The notes under the pieces: model-generated
What the model was told of the DNA's origin: nothing
Database searches by the model: none
The model's input: only the letters and a program-made list of their open reading frames with translations
Translations under genes and position numbers: made by a program
Shown here: piece by piece, positions 13,906 through 25,480 of the stretch
Layout: the number at the start of each line of letters is the position of its first letter
How positions within the stretch are numbered: the first letter of the stretch is position 1
Source: Lycocorax pyrrhopterus obiensis
Taxonomy: Eukaryota > Chordata > Aves > Passeriformes > Paradisaeidae
DNA length: 64,000 bases
Reading direction: 5' to 3'
Assembly (NCBI GenBank): GCA_014706295.1
Contig: JACSVZ010000015.1
Span: 60,199,535 to 60,263,534, forward strand

Positions 13906-15115
13906 TTGCTCCTGCACAACTCTGTAATCACTGTCAGCAGGAACAGGGTCATCTCTGTACAGTACTGGGTTAAATTGTTAAACACAGAGACAGGTACACA
14001 TTGCAGTGAATTAACTTTGCCAATGCACGGGATTTATCATGATTCCATGATACTCTTCTGTTTAAATTTACAGCTCCTGGAGATATGTGGTGACATAAGC
14101 AACTCACTCGTATTCTTTTAGTGAATCATCTGTGCTTGCTGTTGATGAGAAAGCTTAGAAATGTAACAGGAGATGAATGAAAACTGAAAAATGTGAACAG
14201 AACTTGAACTACTTCCTAAATCTCATTTTTCAGCCACTCCCGTAAATACTTGCAGCCTGAACTTTTGGCACTGGTAATATTTCTTATGCTTTAAAGTGCA
14301 GGGTGCAGATCACAGTTTGACAAAATTAGTGGGAATTTACTGTCACAAATATGCAAAATTTAAGACTGGCAATTTTGTAAGTGGTTTATAATTTTCAAAA
14401 ATTAGTTTTTAAAACTTTTTAAAAAATCTCATGATTCTACTGAGCTGTTCCCATTTTTTACTAATGTTTTCAGCCACATGATACCTGATCAAATTATTAT
14501 AAAAGAATTAGAAGGGAAAACATAAATTGAAAATTAGGATGATCGCAGAATTTTTTAATCTTTATAGATATTCCAATTCAGCTAGTAATTCTGCATACTC
14601 TTTTCAAAACCTAGTCTTGAATTAATTGAAAGGAACCCCATTGTCAGAAGAATTCGGTTTCAGCTGTGGATATCCAGCACACAGAAAACCAAGTCCCTCC
14701 GAGGTATCACATTATGAACAGCTGGAAGCGAGGCACAGAAGTTGACCAGGCAGTTGAAAAACTGTGGCCTATAATGAATTGTTGTTGTTATACTCTTTAA
14801 AGTGCAGAGGATTGAATATATTGATCCTGTATTGCTTTTTCTACATAAGTAGCTCCTTCCAATTCAAGCCAGGTTTAACCCTAAAAGGACACCACATATC
14901 TGGAGACACCTTTGTAACTTCAGCTCTCAGGCAGAAAATGCCTGTGGTGGTAGATGCCTTTTCCTGGACATATTTCCATCAATATTTTTGAAGTACTCAA
15001 GGGACAGGGATGGTCAGTGTTGACAGACAACCACAGGAAGGTGGTGATTGTTTCTCCTCACAGCAGGGTTCACATGTGAATGGTGTGTTACAAGGCTGCA
15101 CACTGACCCTGAGGA
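13906..15115. other. AT-rich intergenic DNA, no gene seen
   Basis: 14,130-14,620 is markedly AT-rich with no recognised repeat. The stretch could hold conserved non-coding sequence but shows no gene structure. Confidence 0.5.
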
Positions 15116-15310
15116 TAAAACAAATCACAGCACCATTAAGGTTGGAAAAGACCTCCAAGATCAGCAGCTCCAACCTTTGGCCTCTTTCACCACCTTGACA
15201 CTCAGCCCAGAGCACTGAGCGCCACATCCAGCCATTTCCTGAACACCTCCAGGGGTGGGGACTCCACCACCTCATGGGAAAATCCTGCCTGTCTGCCCAC
15301 TGAACCAGCA
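15116..15310 (-). mobile_element. CR1 LINE, inverted 3' fragment
   Basis: An inverted CR1 tail (CACCATTAAGGTTGGAAAAG) is followed by CATTTCCTGAACACCTCCAG and GACTCCACCACCTC. It is more diverged than the other copies. Confidence 0.85.
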
Positions 15311-16702
15311 TGTGGGGATGGAGATGGATGTTCCTGTCTCCAGTCACTTCCCAGTCCTCAGTGTGCCTGCACTCAGCCACAACGGCATTGCTTTCCCCAT
15401 AAAACCTGCAGCTTACAGCTGGCTGGGAAGATCTACTTCCCCCTTTAAAAATAATACATAATACTGGCAAAATGAGCATTTCTCCTTTTTATTTAAGAAA
15501 GTAACTTTTAGTGTTCTCATTTTCATTTAAAAAAAAATAAGGTTCACTCAAAGAAACATCCCCTTCCGATTGGAAGGAAAAACCCATAAGCTTTCTAGAT
15601 ACAGATGTTGCAGCCAACCTTGTACAGAATTAATAAGCTCTGTCAAATATATGCTGGCAAAGAAAAAAAAAAGAAATCCACTATTTCCTCGATAAGCACT
15701 TGTACACAAAATTTCATGCCTGTTTCTTTCCATTTTTATTCAGTTGACTTGTAAAGGTCTAAAAGGCTCGCAGCAGCTTCTGTGAATGAGGAGAAAGAGC
15801 AGTGCATCCATTTTACAGATGTGCAGCAAGATTAATCAGATTTACTCAAGGACACACAAGAAGTCTGTGCAACAGCTGGGAAGAAAACCCCAAGTCCTCG
15901 TCATATGCTCTAGCCACAGAATTATCCTTACTCTTGGAAAAGCAGAGGGGTGCTTTTGTGGAAAACAATGAGTTGTAAAGCCTGAGGAAAATAAACTCTC
16001 CCAGGCTTTTTCTGAAGCAGGGCTAGAGAAAGATTTTGTCGTGGAGGGGCTGCTTGTAGGGACGTTTAAATGCGGGGTTTGGTCCTATTTGTAGCCTGGT
16101 TTGCTTTACCAAATAAATATGTACATGTGTTTAGGTGGGTTTGGATAAACCTCCACCAGTGAAAGAGTCCTTCACAAAACCAGTGGAGCAGAGAAGAGCC
16201 CACCTCCCCCCGCCCGCTTGCATGCGACTCCATGCCTGTGCCACCCCACTGATGTCAGAAATGCTAAATTCTTTCATCGTTGTTTGAAACAAGACCTCCA
16301 TTATAAGCCAAATTTTGACTCCCTCTCTAGAGGAAAAATAATCAGCCTGAACTTTCACAGGCATGATATTAACTCAGGGTAGAATGTCCTTTTAGGAAAC
16401 TTGAGGCTGACTGAACAAAGTGTTCAAGAGATTTGGAGTGAGGGAAGCAGGGGGCGGGGGAGTGACAAGGAAATACACAAAATTGAGCTGATTTTATAAT
16501 TTCCTAGTTTACTGTTTAGGAAGAATAACCTTTTACTCAGGAATAGCCAGGGGGACTAGGCAAGTTTTCTTTTCCTCATGATATCATGAGATGCACACAC
16601 TGACCAAGCAACCCCTGGAGCAGCAACACAAGGTGGAAAGTGGCTCTGGAGAAGCTGGAACAGCCTGCATGAACTTTGAAACTTTTACACTGTTTTGACT
16701 GA
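15311..16702. other. Intergenic DNA with a MIR-like relic, no gene seen
   Basis: Apart from the SINE relic at 15,807-15,918 there is a 16-bp perfect palindrome, CTCATGATATCATGAG, at 16,575-16,590. No coding evidence was found. Confidence 0.55.
15807..15918 (+). repeat. MIR-like CORE-SINE relic
   Basis: It starts CCATTTTACAGATG, then has ACTCAAGGACACACAAGAAG, CAACAGCTGGGAAGAAAACC and CAAGTCCTCG. These follow in order the MIR landmarks: ATTTTACAGATGAGGAAAC, then AAGGTCACACAGCTAG, then GCTGGGATTCGAACCCAGG. MIRs are ancient amniote SINEs, so strong divergence is expected. Confidence 0.65.
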
Positions 16703-17086
16703 ACAATTCAGGTGGTGAAGCACCTCTGGAAATCCGTAGTCCAACCCCTTGCTCACAGCAGGGCTAATTCCAAAGCTAGATGAGATCCCACAAGGCCTTA
16801 TCCAGTCAAGCTTGGACATGTTCCAAGCGTGGGTATCCATCATCTTCCTTAGGCTCCTGCTTCTGTGCTGCACCACTCACACAGTGGAGAATTTTTCCCA
16901 ATCCAAAATCAGAATTTTTCTTGTTGCAACATGTGCCCCTTGCCTCTGATCCTTTCTCCATGCACCTCTGAGGAGAATCCAGTTCTGCCTTTTCTAAATT
17001 TCCCCTTTAGCCAGGAGAAATCTGCACCGACCCACCTGAGTCTTGTCCAGGTAGAACAAACCCAGTGCCCTCAGCCTCCCTTCACA
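16703..17086 (-). mobile_element. CR1 LINE, inverted diverged fragment
   Basis: A diverged CR1-like 3' region: CCGTAGTCCAACCCCTTGCT, later AGCCAGGAGAAATCTGC and CAGTGCCCTCAGCCTCCCTT. It abuts the next CR1 fragment. Confidence 0.7.
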
Positions 17087-17172
17087 CAGAATCACAGACA
17101 GGTTGAGGTTGGAAGGGACCACAGGCAGTCATCTGGTCTCACAACCCTGCTCAAGCAGGGCCATTCCAGAGC
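17087..17172 (-). mobile_element. CR1 LINE, short inverted 3' end
   Basis: AGAATCACAGACAGGTTGAG and GGAAGGGACCACAGGCAGTC form a short inverted CR1 tail. It joins directly to a + strand CR1 copy. Confidence 0.8.
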
Positions 17173-17872
17173 ACATGGCACAGGATTGCTGGGAAGCAGC
17201 TCTGCTGAGAAGGACCTGGAGGTCCTGGTGGACAACAGGCTGCCCATGAGCCAGCAGTGACCTGGGGGACAAGAAGGCCAATGGTGTCCTGGGGTGCATT
17301 GGGAAGAGCATTGCCAGCAGGTCAGGGAGTGATCCTGCCCCTCTGCCCAGCCCTGGGAGGCACATCTGGAGTGCTGTGTCCAGTCCTGGGCTCCTCAGGA
17401 CAGGAGGGACATGGAGCACCTGGAGCGGGGCCAGCAGAGGCTGAGGAGATGATTTAGGGCCTGGAGCATCCCTGACAGGGAGCGGCTGAGGGAGCTGGGG
17501 CTGTTCAGGCTCGAGAGGAGCCCCAGCTGAGAGGGGCCCTCAGCCCTGGGTGTCCCTGTGTGCAGGGAGGGCTCCGAGCAGGGCCCAGGCTCTGCTCCGG
17601 GGGCCCAGCAATGGCACCAGAGGAACGGGCAGGGACTGATCCCAGGAAGTTCCCCCTGGGCAGGAGGCAGAACTTCTGTCCTGTGCAGTGACTGAGCCCT
17701 GAACAGATTGGCCAGAGAGGGTGTGGAGTCTCCCTCACTGGGGATATTCCAGAACAGCCTGGACACAATCCTGTGCCCTGTGTTCTAGGCTGAGCCTGCT
17801 GGAGCAGGGAGGCGGGACCAGATGACCCTCTGTGGTCCCTTCCAACCTGACCCATCCTGTGATCCCTGTTTC
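17173..17872 (+). mobile_element. CR1 LINE, 700-bp fragment
   Basis: A long 5'-truncated CR1. It keeps AGAAGGACCTGGAGGTCCTG and the segment ACAAGAAGGCCAATGGTGTC from the reverse transcriptase C-terminal region. It also has GGGCAGGAGGCAGAACTTCT, and the tail TGGTCCCTTCCAACCTGACC followed by ATCCTGTGATCC. Confidence 0.92.
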
Positions 17873-18243
17873 CTTTCCAGGCCTCTCCACAGCCACCAGA
17901 GATTCCCAGCTCCAGAGGCAGACACTGGTGTTTTGAGCATGTGAGGTATCTGAAGTGCTCATGGAAGAATTTTTCCAGGTGGTGGGCACGGTTTCCAATT
18001 CCGTCGTGGTCCACTGAAGACCTCAGCTTTTCCTCAGCATCTGCACATAAAGTGCAGTGAACAGCCAGGACAGCACAGCTGAAATGGGCACTTGCACAGC
18101 TCTGAGAACTGGCTGCTCCACACCAGAGGAGAGGACTGGGGGTTTTGGTGGGTGAAGTTATGTCTGACAACAGGCCGGTGATACCACATTTATCTACATG
18201 ATCCAGCCTGGGGGGAATTCTGGGGAATAAAGGTGGCCATGTT

Positions 18244-18487
18244 CATAGAATTATAGAATCACAGAATATGCTGAGTTGGAAGGATTGTCAAACCCAACCC
18301 CTGGCCCTGCGCAGACACCCCAACAATCCCACCCTGTGCATCCCTAAGAGCGTTGTCTAAGCACTCCTGGAGCTCTGGCAGCCTTGAGGCTATGACCATT
18401 CCCTGGGGAGCCTGTTCAGTGCCCCACCACCCTCTGGGGGATGAACTTTTTCCTGATATTCAGTCTAACCCTCCTCTGAGGCAGCTT
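18244..18487 (-). mobile_element. CR1 LINE, inverted 3' fragment
   Basis: Begins ATAGAATTATAGAATCACAG and shares GACACCCCAACAATCCCACC, CCCTGGGGAGCCTGTTCAGT and CTGATATTCAGTCTAACCCT with the copy at 13,638. Confidence 0.92.
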
Positions 18488-21361
18488 GCTCATGTTGTTC
18501 ATTTCCTCCTCACAGCAGCAGGGTGAAGGGAAAGGGAGGCATGATCAAAATGACCATGGATGATGGTCAAGCCTTTCTGACAGAATGATGTTCTGGGGTC
18601 ATTCATAGCTGAAATAATGACTGACTTCAGGGCAGCTGCCTGGTCCTGGGTCTCAGAAGACAAGAACTTTTTTTGTGGCCCTTTTTTTCCCTCTATGATA
18701 CAGGCTGTAGGCTCTGACTGTAGGTGAGGACTTGGTGTCTACTAGAATCCTCTCCTTTTCCTAAATAATTCAAGCAAATGCTATTAACACGAGTTTTTGC
18801 AAGGAAATTGAAACCTAAATATGTCTGGTATGTGGTAGAGGTAATCAGAGGAATACTGAAGCAGTATATGACAAATTTTGTCTTCCGTGCATCTTTGCCT
18901 GATTCTCCAGCACTTCTGCTGTCCAATCTGTCCTCCACAGGACCTCTGCCAAATATCTGGCCAGCTTCATGGTGCCATCTTTAAAAAAAAAACTCAAACC
19001 ACAAACTTGTCAGGGGAATATTTTCCCATTTTTTTCAAAAATAAGATACCTCCTCACCCTAAAAGGACCAGCAGCCAAGTTCCAAGCCCAGTGGCAAACT
19101 GAAGACCTGATGTGCTGAGGCAGATGATAGAGAAGTCAGAGCTTCCTACAGCTGAAAATAAGGAATTTCCAGACCTCCAGCAGAGCATGTGTAATTTTCT
19201 ACCATCTCCAGAATACCCACTGACACCAGGCTTCTAAAAGCATGATTTAATTCAGGTAGAAAATTTATTTTGCTCTTACTTTCTGACACTGGTAGTATTT
19301 TTGTCCTCCTGAGGTTTATCCAGTAATTATCCCTGGTAATTAAAGAAACTTGGCTTTCCAAGGAATAGGACCTGTAAAATCTCTGCTGTTTCACAAGCTT
19401 TTTAAAAACTCTTTTGAAACATTTTCTTTAATAAACAGAAACCTTACTGACATGACCTTAAAGACTCAGTAGCACTTGTACAGAGCAAATCCATACATCA
19501 GCTACATGCCTTCAGCATCCGTGAGTAATGAGGCATCTCCATCCCCACAATAAGAGTTTGATGCCAGACACCACTGTCATGTATTTTCTCCCTCTCAAAT
19601 ATATGCATCTGTGTGTGAGAAAACCCCACCTTCAAATATGGTATGTCTTTTTAGAGACATTTTCACATGAGAGAGGGAGGCTGAGGTAATCTTATTATCA
19701 CCAAAACATTGTAAAAACAGCAGAGCATTGGAGAACTTTAATCCTTTTCTAAATTATGGACTGAGAACATTACAATCGTGCTGGGCACAAAGGCAGAGCT
19801 GTAACTTGACAGGCTTGTATAATTTACAGCCTCCATAGTAAAAGAGGTGTTTTTATTAAATGACTGCCTGAATTTCTACAGCCACTCCAGACTCTGATGA
19901 TACTGGGGAGGCTTGCATTCTGCTGCCATCATTCAAATCCTCCCCTTTCACCACAAGAATATGGCTGGGATTCCAGTTCAAACCCCATATCCAGTTATTT
20001 ATCTATTACTGCTCGTCAATTTAGAGCTGAGGCTATTTGTGCTGGTACCTCGCTTCACACACCTTAAATAGCTTTTGTTGCTCATTTTATAAAGCTTTCC
20101 TTTATCAGATAAGCATAAAACATTAACTAAACAATAGCCAAAATCCATTTATCACTGGGAAAATGCCCCTTGCACAGAAGGCCTGTGTTTTATGTTCATA
20201 TATTCAAATTTCTGTTTAAACTAAACTAAAATCTGACTAAGAACTGATGCTTTTTTGCTGACTGCAAAAAAGTACCTAACATTATTTTTCCCTTCTGCAT
20301 TGTACAGAAAAGAAGGGCATTTGTACAGTGAAATACTTTTATCAGACTCCACTAAGGAATATTTTTGCACTGATAAAATAAGAGAAGGCAAATAGGGAAA
20401 GCAACTTCAATCTCAACATTACAGGGCAGACTCTAGAAGGATGTTTACACTGCTGGAATGAAAACAATTAATAACCAAGCTTTTAACTTAAAATAAGTAA
20501 CATAAATATTTATCAGAGTAGTGTTTTAAGGCCTATATTACTAAACTATTTCTGTATTATATTGGGAGTGACAGCTATTGTTAAAATCGAAATGCTTTCA
20601 TAGCAGAAAATTAACTGAAATCCATTTAGCCAGCATGGAATTTTGCATTAGTATCCATTTACTGAGCTTAGAAAACTCAGGTCAGAATTCCAGACAGATA
20701 GACCTTATCCTGGGAGCGTGTTTTGTCTTAGCTTGACCTCTTCTGTGGATCCCACTGATATTTAGTAGAGTGTCTACATCCTTCCCTCTTTTAAGGCAGG
20801 TCCTTGAAGATGAATTCTGGATATCATTCGACAGTACATAAGCAGTTGCTGAGCCTGGGAATGGCACCACTGACTCCAGTGCAAGCAGATACACAATTAA
20901 ATTTCCCTATCTGCTCTTTCCTGGGGGAGATGCACAGCTCTCAAACCCTTGCAATGCCAAAGCTTCGTGGTCACGCTTGGATATCCATCCTCACTCTCAG
21001 GAAGCAGCATATGGCTTTTCTTCAGCACCTTTGACTGACATTCCTCAACAGTCTTTAAAGTTAATTTTTTAATCTGCCTGCCAAGCACTCTGTTGAGGCA
21101 ACTTGAGGTGGAGCAGAACAGCTCCAGCCCAAATCCACAAATGGAAATGCATTTTCAGGCCATCAATTCACAAAGACACTCACTCCTCCCCTCCCACAGC
21201 TACCAACAAAGCCAGTGGTGCTCCATGGCTTGCTTGGAAGCATCAATTAATTCCGTCCCCACCTTCCCAGCTCTCCCAAGACAGCCCCACATGCTTTACC
21301 TAGAGCTGCTGCTGCCATGTCCACGTCCATGGCAGCTCCCGCCATGTCAACACTGAGGTCC
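18488..21361. other. Unique AT-rich intergenic DNA, possible regulatory block
   Basis: No repeat or gene was recognised. 19,400-20,680 is AT-rich with long unique, non-repetitive text, the composition typical of conserved non-coding elements near developmental or cell-cycle genes. Conservation cannot be measured from this sequence alone. Confidence 0.4.
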
Positions 21362-21806
21362 AAAGAATCACAGAATCATTAAGGTTGGAAAAAATCAAAA
21401 AGGTCGCTGAGTCCAAACATTAAGCCAGCCACCACCATGGTCACCACTAAACCATGTCTCCAAGGGCCGCATTCACACATTTTCGAACACTTCCAGGGAC
21501 AGTGATCCCACCACTTCCCCAGGCAGCCTATTCCAGTGCCTGACAACCCTTTCAGTAAGGAAATTCTTCCTAATATCCAATCTAAACCTCTCCTGGTGCA
21601 ACTTAGGGTCATTTATTCTTGTCCTGTCACTGGTTGCCTGGGAGCAGAGCCTGACCCCCACCTGGCTGCCCCCTCCTGTCAGGGAGTTGTGGAGAGTGAG
21701 AAGGTTCCCTCTAAGCCTCCTTTTCTCCTGGCTGAGCCCTCCTCAGCTCCCTCAGCTTCCTCGCATAAGATTTGTGCTCCAGACCCTTCACCAGCTCCTT
21801 TGCCCA
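21362..21806 (-). mobile_element. CR1 LINE, inverted fragment
   Basis: AGAATCACAGAATCATTAAG begins the inverted tail. The minus strand still encodes [24 protein letters not shown] reverse transcriptase C-terminal text near 21,560-21,640. It is the same subfamily as the copy at 55,270. Confidence 0.93.
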
Positions 21807-23472
21807 TCTGAGAAACATTTACAGCCACATCAGCCTTAATTCTGCCCCATTTGATGTGCAAACCTTTGTTAAGTTGGTTTTCTTCCTCCAGCTCTACTAC
21901 TTCTGCTGCAGGAGCAAATTGTACTCAGAAATGTAGTTTTGGAAACAGTGAAAACGAAGTTTTGAGGAAGAGACATGTAAGAGAAAAAAAAGGGAGGCTT
22001 TGCCAGAACAGGCACAGATCAGAATGAAGAACACACCTCCAAAGAGGTCCAGATCAATGCTTCTGAATCTACAGCACCAGCAGCACCAGCAGGAAATCAG
22101 TGCTGTGAAACCCAAGGTTTACCAGTTAAAGAGGGGTGTGGTTATACCTGTCCCAGTCAGCAAGATCTGTGTGCACTCAGCCCCATCAATAACATGAGGG
22201 TGGTGTTGCTTAGTTACGCCATGGACAATGTCTGCAAGTGGAAGGAAATCCAATTTCAGTTTTAAATCAGCTGTTAAACCATAAAAACTCAGCATCCAGG
22301 ACAATTACCTTTTTTAATTGATTATGTATTTCTATATAGATGTAGACCACCAAAAAAAATATCCATATGTAGATGCATATATAGATTTAAACCCAAAAGG
22401 GGTTGAATTTCACACAGCATCTGATTTCAAAGATTTTCTGTAAGAGCCTTAAGAGAAGAAGGAAAAAACCCTCCAAAAAACCCAAACTGCAAAACAAATG
22501 TCAAAGGGCATTAAAACTAAGCTTACATGAAATCTCACACCAATTGACCACCTAGATCAACCGAGGAATTTATGTTCCATTTTCATGACATCACTATAGC
22601 TTCAGAGTGATTTCAAAGTGCTGCTTTCATGTACTTGAACTGAGGGAGCTGGATTTGCCCACAGAAAGCCACATTCCTGATTGCTTTTCCAGGTGGCAAC
22701 TCAGATTTTGTGTCCGGCTTTTAAATGTGTTCCAACTTTCAGCAGACTTTTAGGACCCTTTCTATATTTGAGAGCTCTGATGTTAACAAAAGTTGACAAT
22801 TTTGGTTCATTTACTGTTATTGTCACACCTGAACATTTCATGGTGGTTAATGAAGTACAAAAAAAAAAACGGAGAACTATAAAAATCAGGTTGGAAATTC
22901 TTCAAAACACATTTTTCAGACAAAGGACTAAGAGCCTGAGGGAAGTTTGGACTCTGCCAACCTTTCAGAAGTCTGGCTAGGCATCCAAGGCCATCAATAA
23001 AAAAATCATCCACTATCCATATGATTTTGGGGAGGGGAGAAATCAACTGATTTTCTTGCCTTGCATCTCACCCATGAAAAACAAGAATTATAGCCTTTGT
23101 CGCTCAAATTTCATCTTTTTAGTCCTCTCTATGCGCATGTTACTCAGAATGAGGATTTTTCTCTCTATCTCTACTAGTTATGAAATTAGTAGTAATTACT
23201 AATAATGAGAAGATGGTTCTGTAATCTCCATGCCCTCAGTAGAAAGAATGGGTGAGAAATTAATCCACCCTGGAAACAAGACTGTTATCAGTGCAAGGAA
23301 AGATGGCAAAGCTGTAGTGAACACTCTGGACCCATTTCTTCCTGTTTGATATCCCAACAGCTGGGGTTTATGTGGAGATAAGCAATTTTTAAGTCAGCCA
23401 CAGCAAACTCCACTGCACACCTTAGTTCTTTCTGGGTGAAATGTTTGGTTATTCAAAGTGGACTCAACTGCA
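21807..23472. other. Intergenic DNA, no gene seen
   Basis: AT-rich from 22,300 to 23,250, with no recognised repeats and no frame longer than 99 codons. Confidence 0.5.
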
Positions 23473-23745
23473 CAGAATATCCTGAGCTGTAAGGGACCTG
23501 TGAGGATCATCAAGTCCAACTACTGACTTCACATAGGACAGCTTAAAAATTAACCCCTGTATCAAAGAATGTTGTACAAGTGCTCCTTGCACACCATCAG
23601 GCTTGGTGCCACTTCCCTGGGGAGCTTTCACTGCCAGATCACCTTCTCAGGGACGAACATTTCCCTGACATACAGCCTGAAGCTCCCCTGATGCAGCTTT
23701 AAGCCATTCCCTTGCACCCAGAGAGAAAAGATCAGCACATCCCTC
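23473..23745 (-). mobile_element. CR1 LINE, inverted diverged fragment
   Basis: CAGAATATCCTGAGCTGTAA, AGGATCATCAAGTCCAACTA and GAAGCTCCCCTGATGCAGCT follow the inverted CR1 tail. The copy is more diverged than most. Confidence 0.8.
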
Positions 23746-25184
23746 TCCTCCCTGCCTCATGAAGAGGGAAAAGGATCAGGCTCATCTGAATCTGCAGCTG
23801 TTCAAAGACAATTCAGATCTGTTACATGGAGGACGATGTGCAATGCTCAGTTTACATCTTAATACTGGATTTTACCAACTTTTCTGACTTACACTTGTAG
23901 CTATCACCACATTTTTTTCTACCATGTTTCTTGAGTCAGCCTATACAAAAACTGAGCAGGTTTGGGATTGCTGGTCTTGTTGGTAACCTGGCAGTGGGAA
24001 AAGCCATGTTTTAAAGAAAAAATGAAGGAAGAAACACTGGCTGGTCTACCCTGCCCTGTAAGATCCTTGCACTTTTACCATTCTTTCACTTCCCCCATCC
24101 CCACTATTAAGGTGGTAGAAGTAGAGGCTGGGATAAAACATTCATAGAAAATATTTTCCAATCAGATTTGATGTCTCAGGCTGGCACGGACATGTTGATG
24201 CAACACATTTCATGACCAATATCTCTAACCAGAGAAAGGACATCTACATCTCCCTCCAAATAAAGAAAAGTTAAGTCCATTACACCAGGCCGCTCCCGAT
24301 CCCACTGCACCTGGGAGCTGTAACCACCCACTGCTCCAGCCGAGGCAGGGTGGCAAATGCCGAGTTTTTAATGACACCTACTGCACACAAAGAGCCACGG
24401 AAACTGCCCTGGGCCATCCAGCACACACACAGACTGTGCACAAGTGCCTGTTATCCCTGGGTGCTTGGAAAGGGCAGCAGGACACGTGTCTCCTCACAGC
24501 TGTGGTGCAGTTTCAGTTCCACTCAGTCTGGCCCCAGAGGCATTTCCCTGGGTGTAAAACACCAGGATGGATGCGTGGATTTATTTTTATTTCTAATGCT
24601 AGCAGTATGTTGCCTTCAGGAGCCACAGTGCAATAGAAAATTAATCCAGGGTTATGCAGCAAAGTGGAATGCAATGAACAACAGCCCCAAAAGACCCAAA
24701 AGGCAGGGGCAGTGCAGGCCTGGCCTGCGCTACCGGCTCTGCCCCAACTTACCCTGGGATGTGGAGGCCGCCGTCTGTCCTTCCTCTCCTTTCAGCTACA
24801 AGCTCAAGGCAAACACCGACCAGCCAAATGCTTTGGGGTTTTCCACAGGGCAATGGGGCTGTTAAAGGGTTAACTGGGGTTCTTAAAGGCTGTAATTTCA
24901 CAGCTCACACGAAGAGGTGCTTCTTTAACCTGTCTCAGGAAAGCCTCAGGACCAGCACAGCTTGGAGGCAGGGAAAGGCCTCGGCTGCACCGGGCCTGCC
25001 TGCCGAGGTCTGTGTGCCACAAGCTCTGGAGCTCAGCTGACCTCCCAAGGAACTAATCTGGGGGACACAGGACACACATGACCTAAACTGCTGCCAAAGT
25101 AGTCCATCTGCAACAGCTGAACAGCTTCCTGCCAGGTCAGGCCTTGGTGCTGACTCCCTTCCTGGCACAGGAATTTCACCACTG
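23746..25184. other. Intergenic DNA, no gene supported
   Basis: The longest frame is 171 codons on the + strand at 24,350-24,865. It overlaps shorter frames in other phases, has no recognisable domain and has no splice or promoter context, so it is not called a gene. Confidence 0.5.
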
Positions 25185-25480
25185 GCACAAGAGAAGACTG
25201 AAAGGGGATCTCATCAATACATACAGGTATCTCAAAGGTGGGTGTCGAGATGGTGCCAGGCTCTTTTCAGTGGTGCCCAGTGACAGGATGAGGAGCAATG
25301 GACATAAACTAAACACAAGAAGTTCCACCTCAGTGTGAGGAAGATCTTCTGTACACTGAGGGTGGCAGAGCCCTGGAGCAGCTGCCCAGGGAGGGCCTGG
25401 AGTCTCCCTCTCTAGGGTCATTCCAAACCCACCTGGACACACTCCTGTGTCACCTGCTCCAGGTGTCTGTAGGTAGAGCA
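25185..25480 (+). mobile_element. CR1 LINE, 3'-truncated fragment
   Basis: AAGGGGATCTCATCAATACA, GGTGCCCAGTGACAGGATGA, AACTAAACACAAGAAGTTCC and CATTCCAAACCCACCTGGAC match CR1. The terminal TTCTATGATT tail is missing. It shares a subfamily with 50,099. Confidence 0.92.

Noticed and set aside
16575..16590. 16-bp perfect palindrome CTCATGATATCATGAG
   Set aside because: Too short to be more than chance in a 64-kb window without further context.
17505..18170. A 221-codon minus-strand frame
   Set aside because: It covers the antisense of a + strand CR1 copy and then unrelated DNA.
24350..24865. A 171-codon + strand frame
   Set aside because: Not recognised, overlapped by frames in other phases; no supporting signals.
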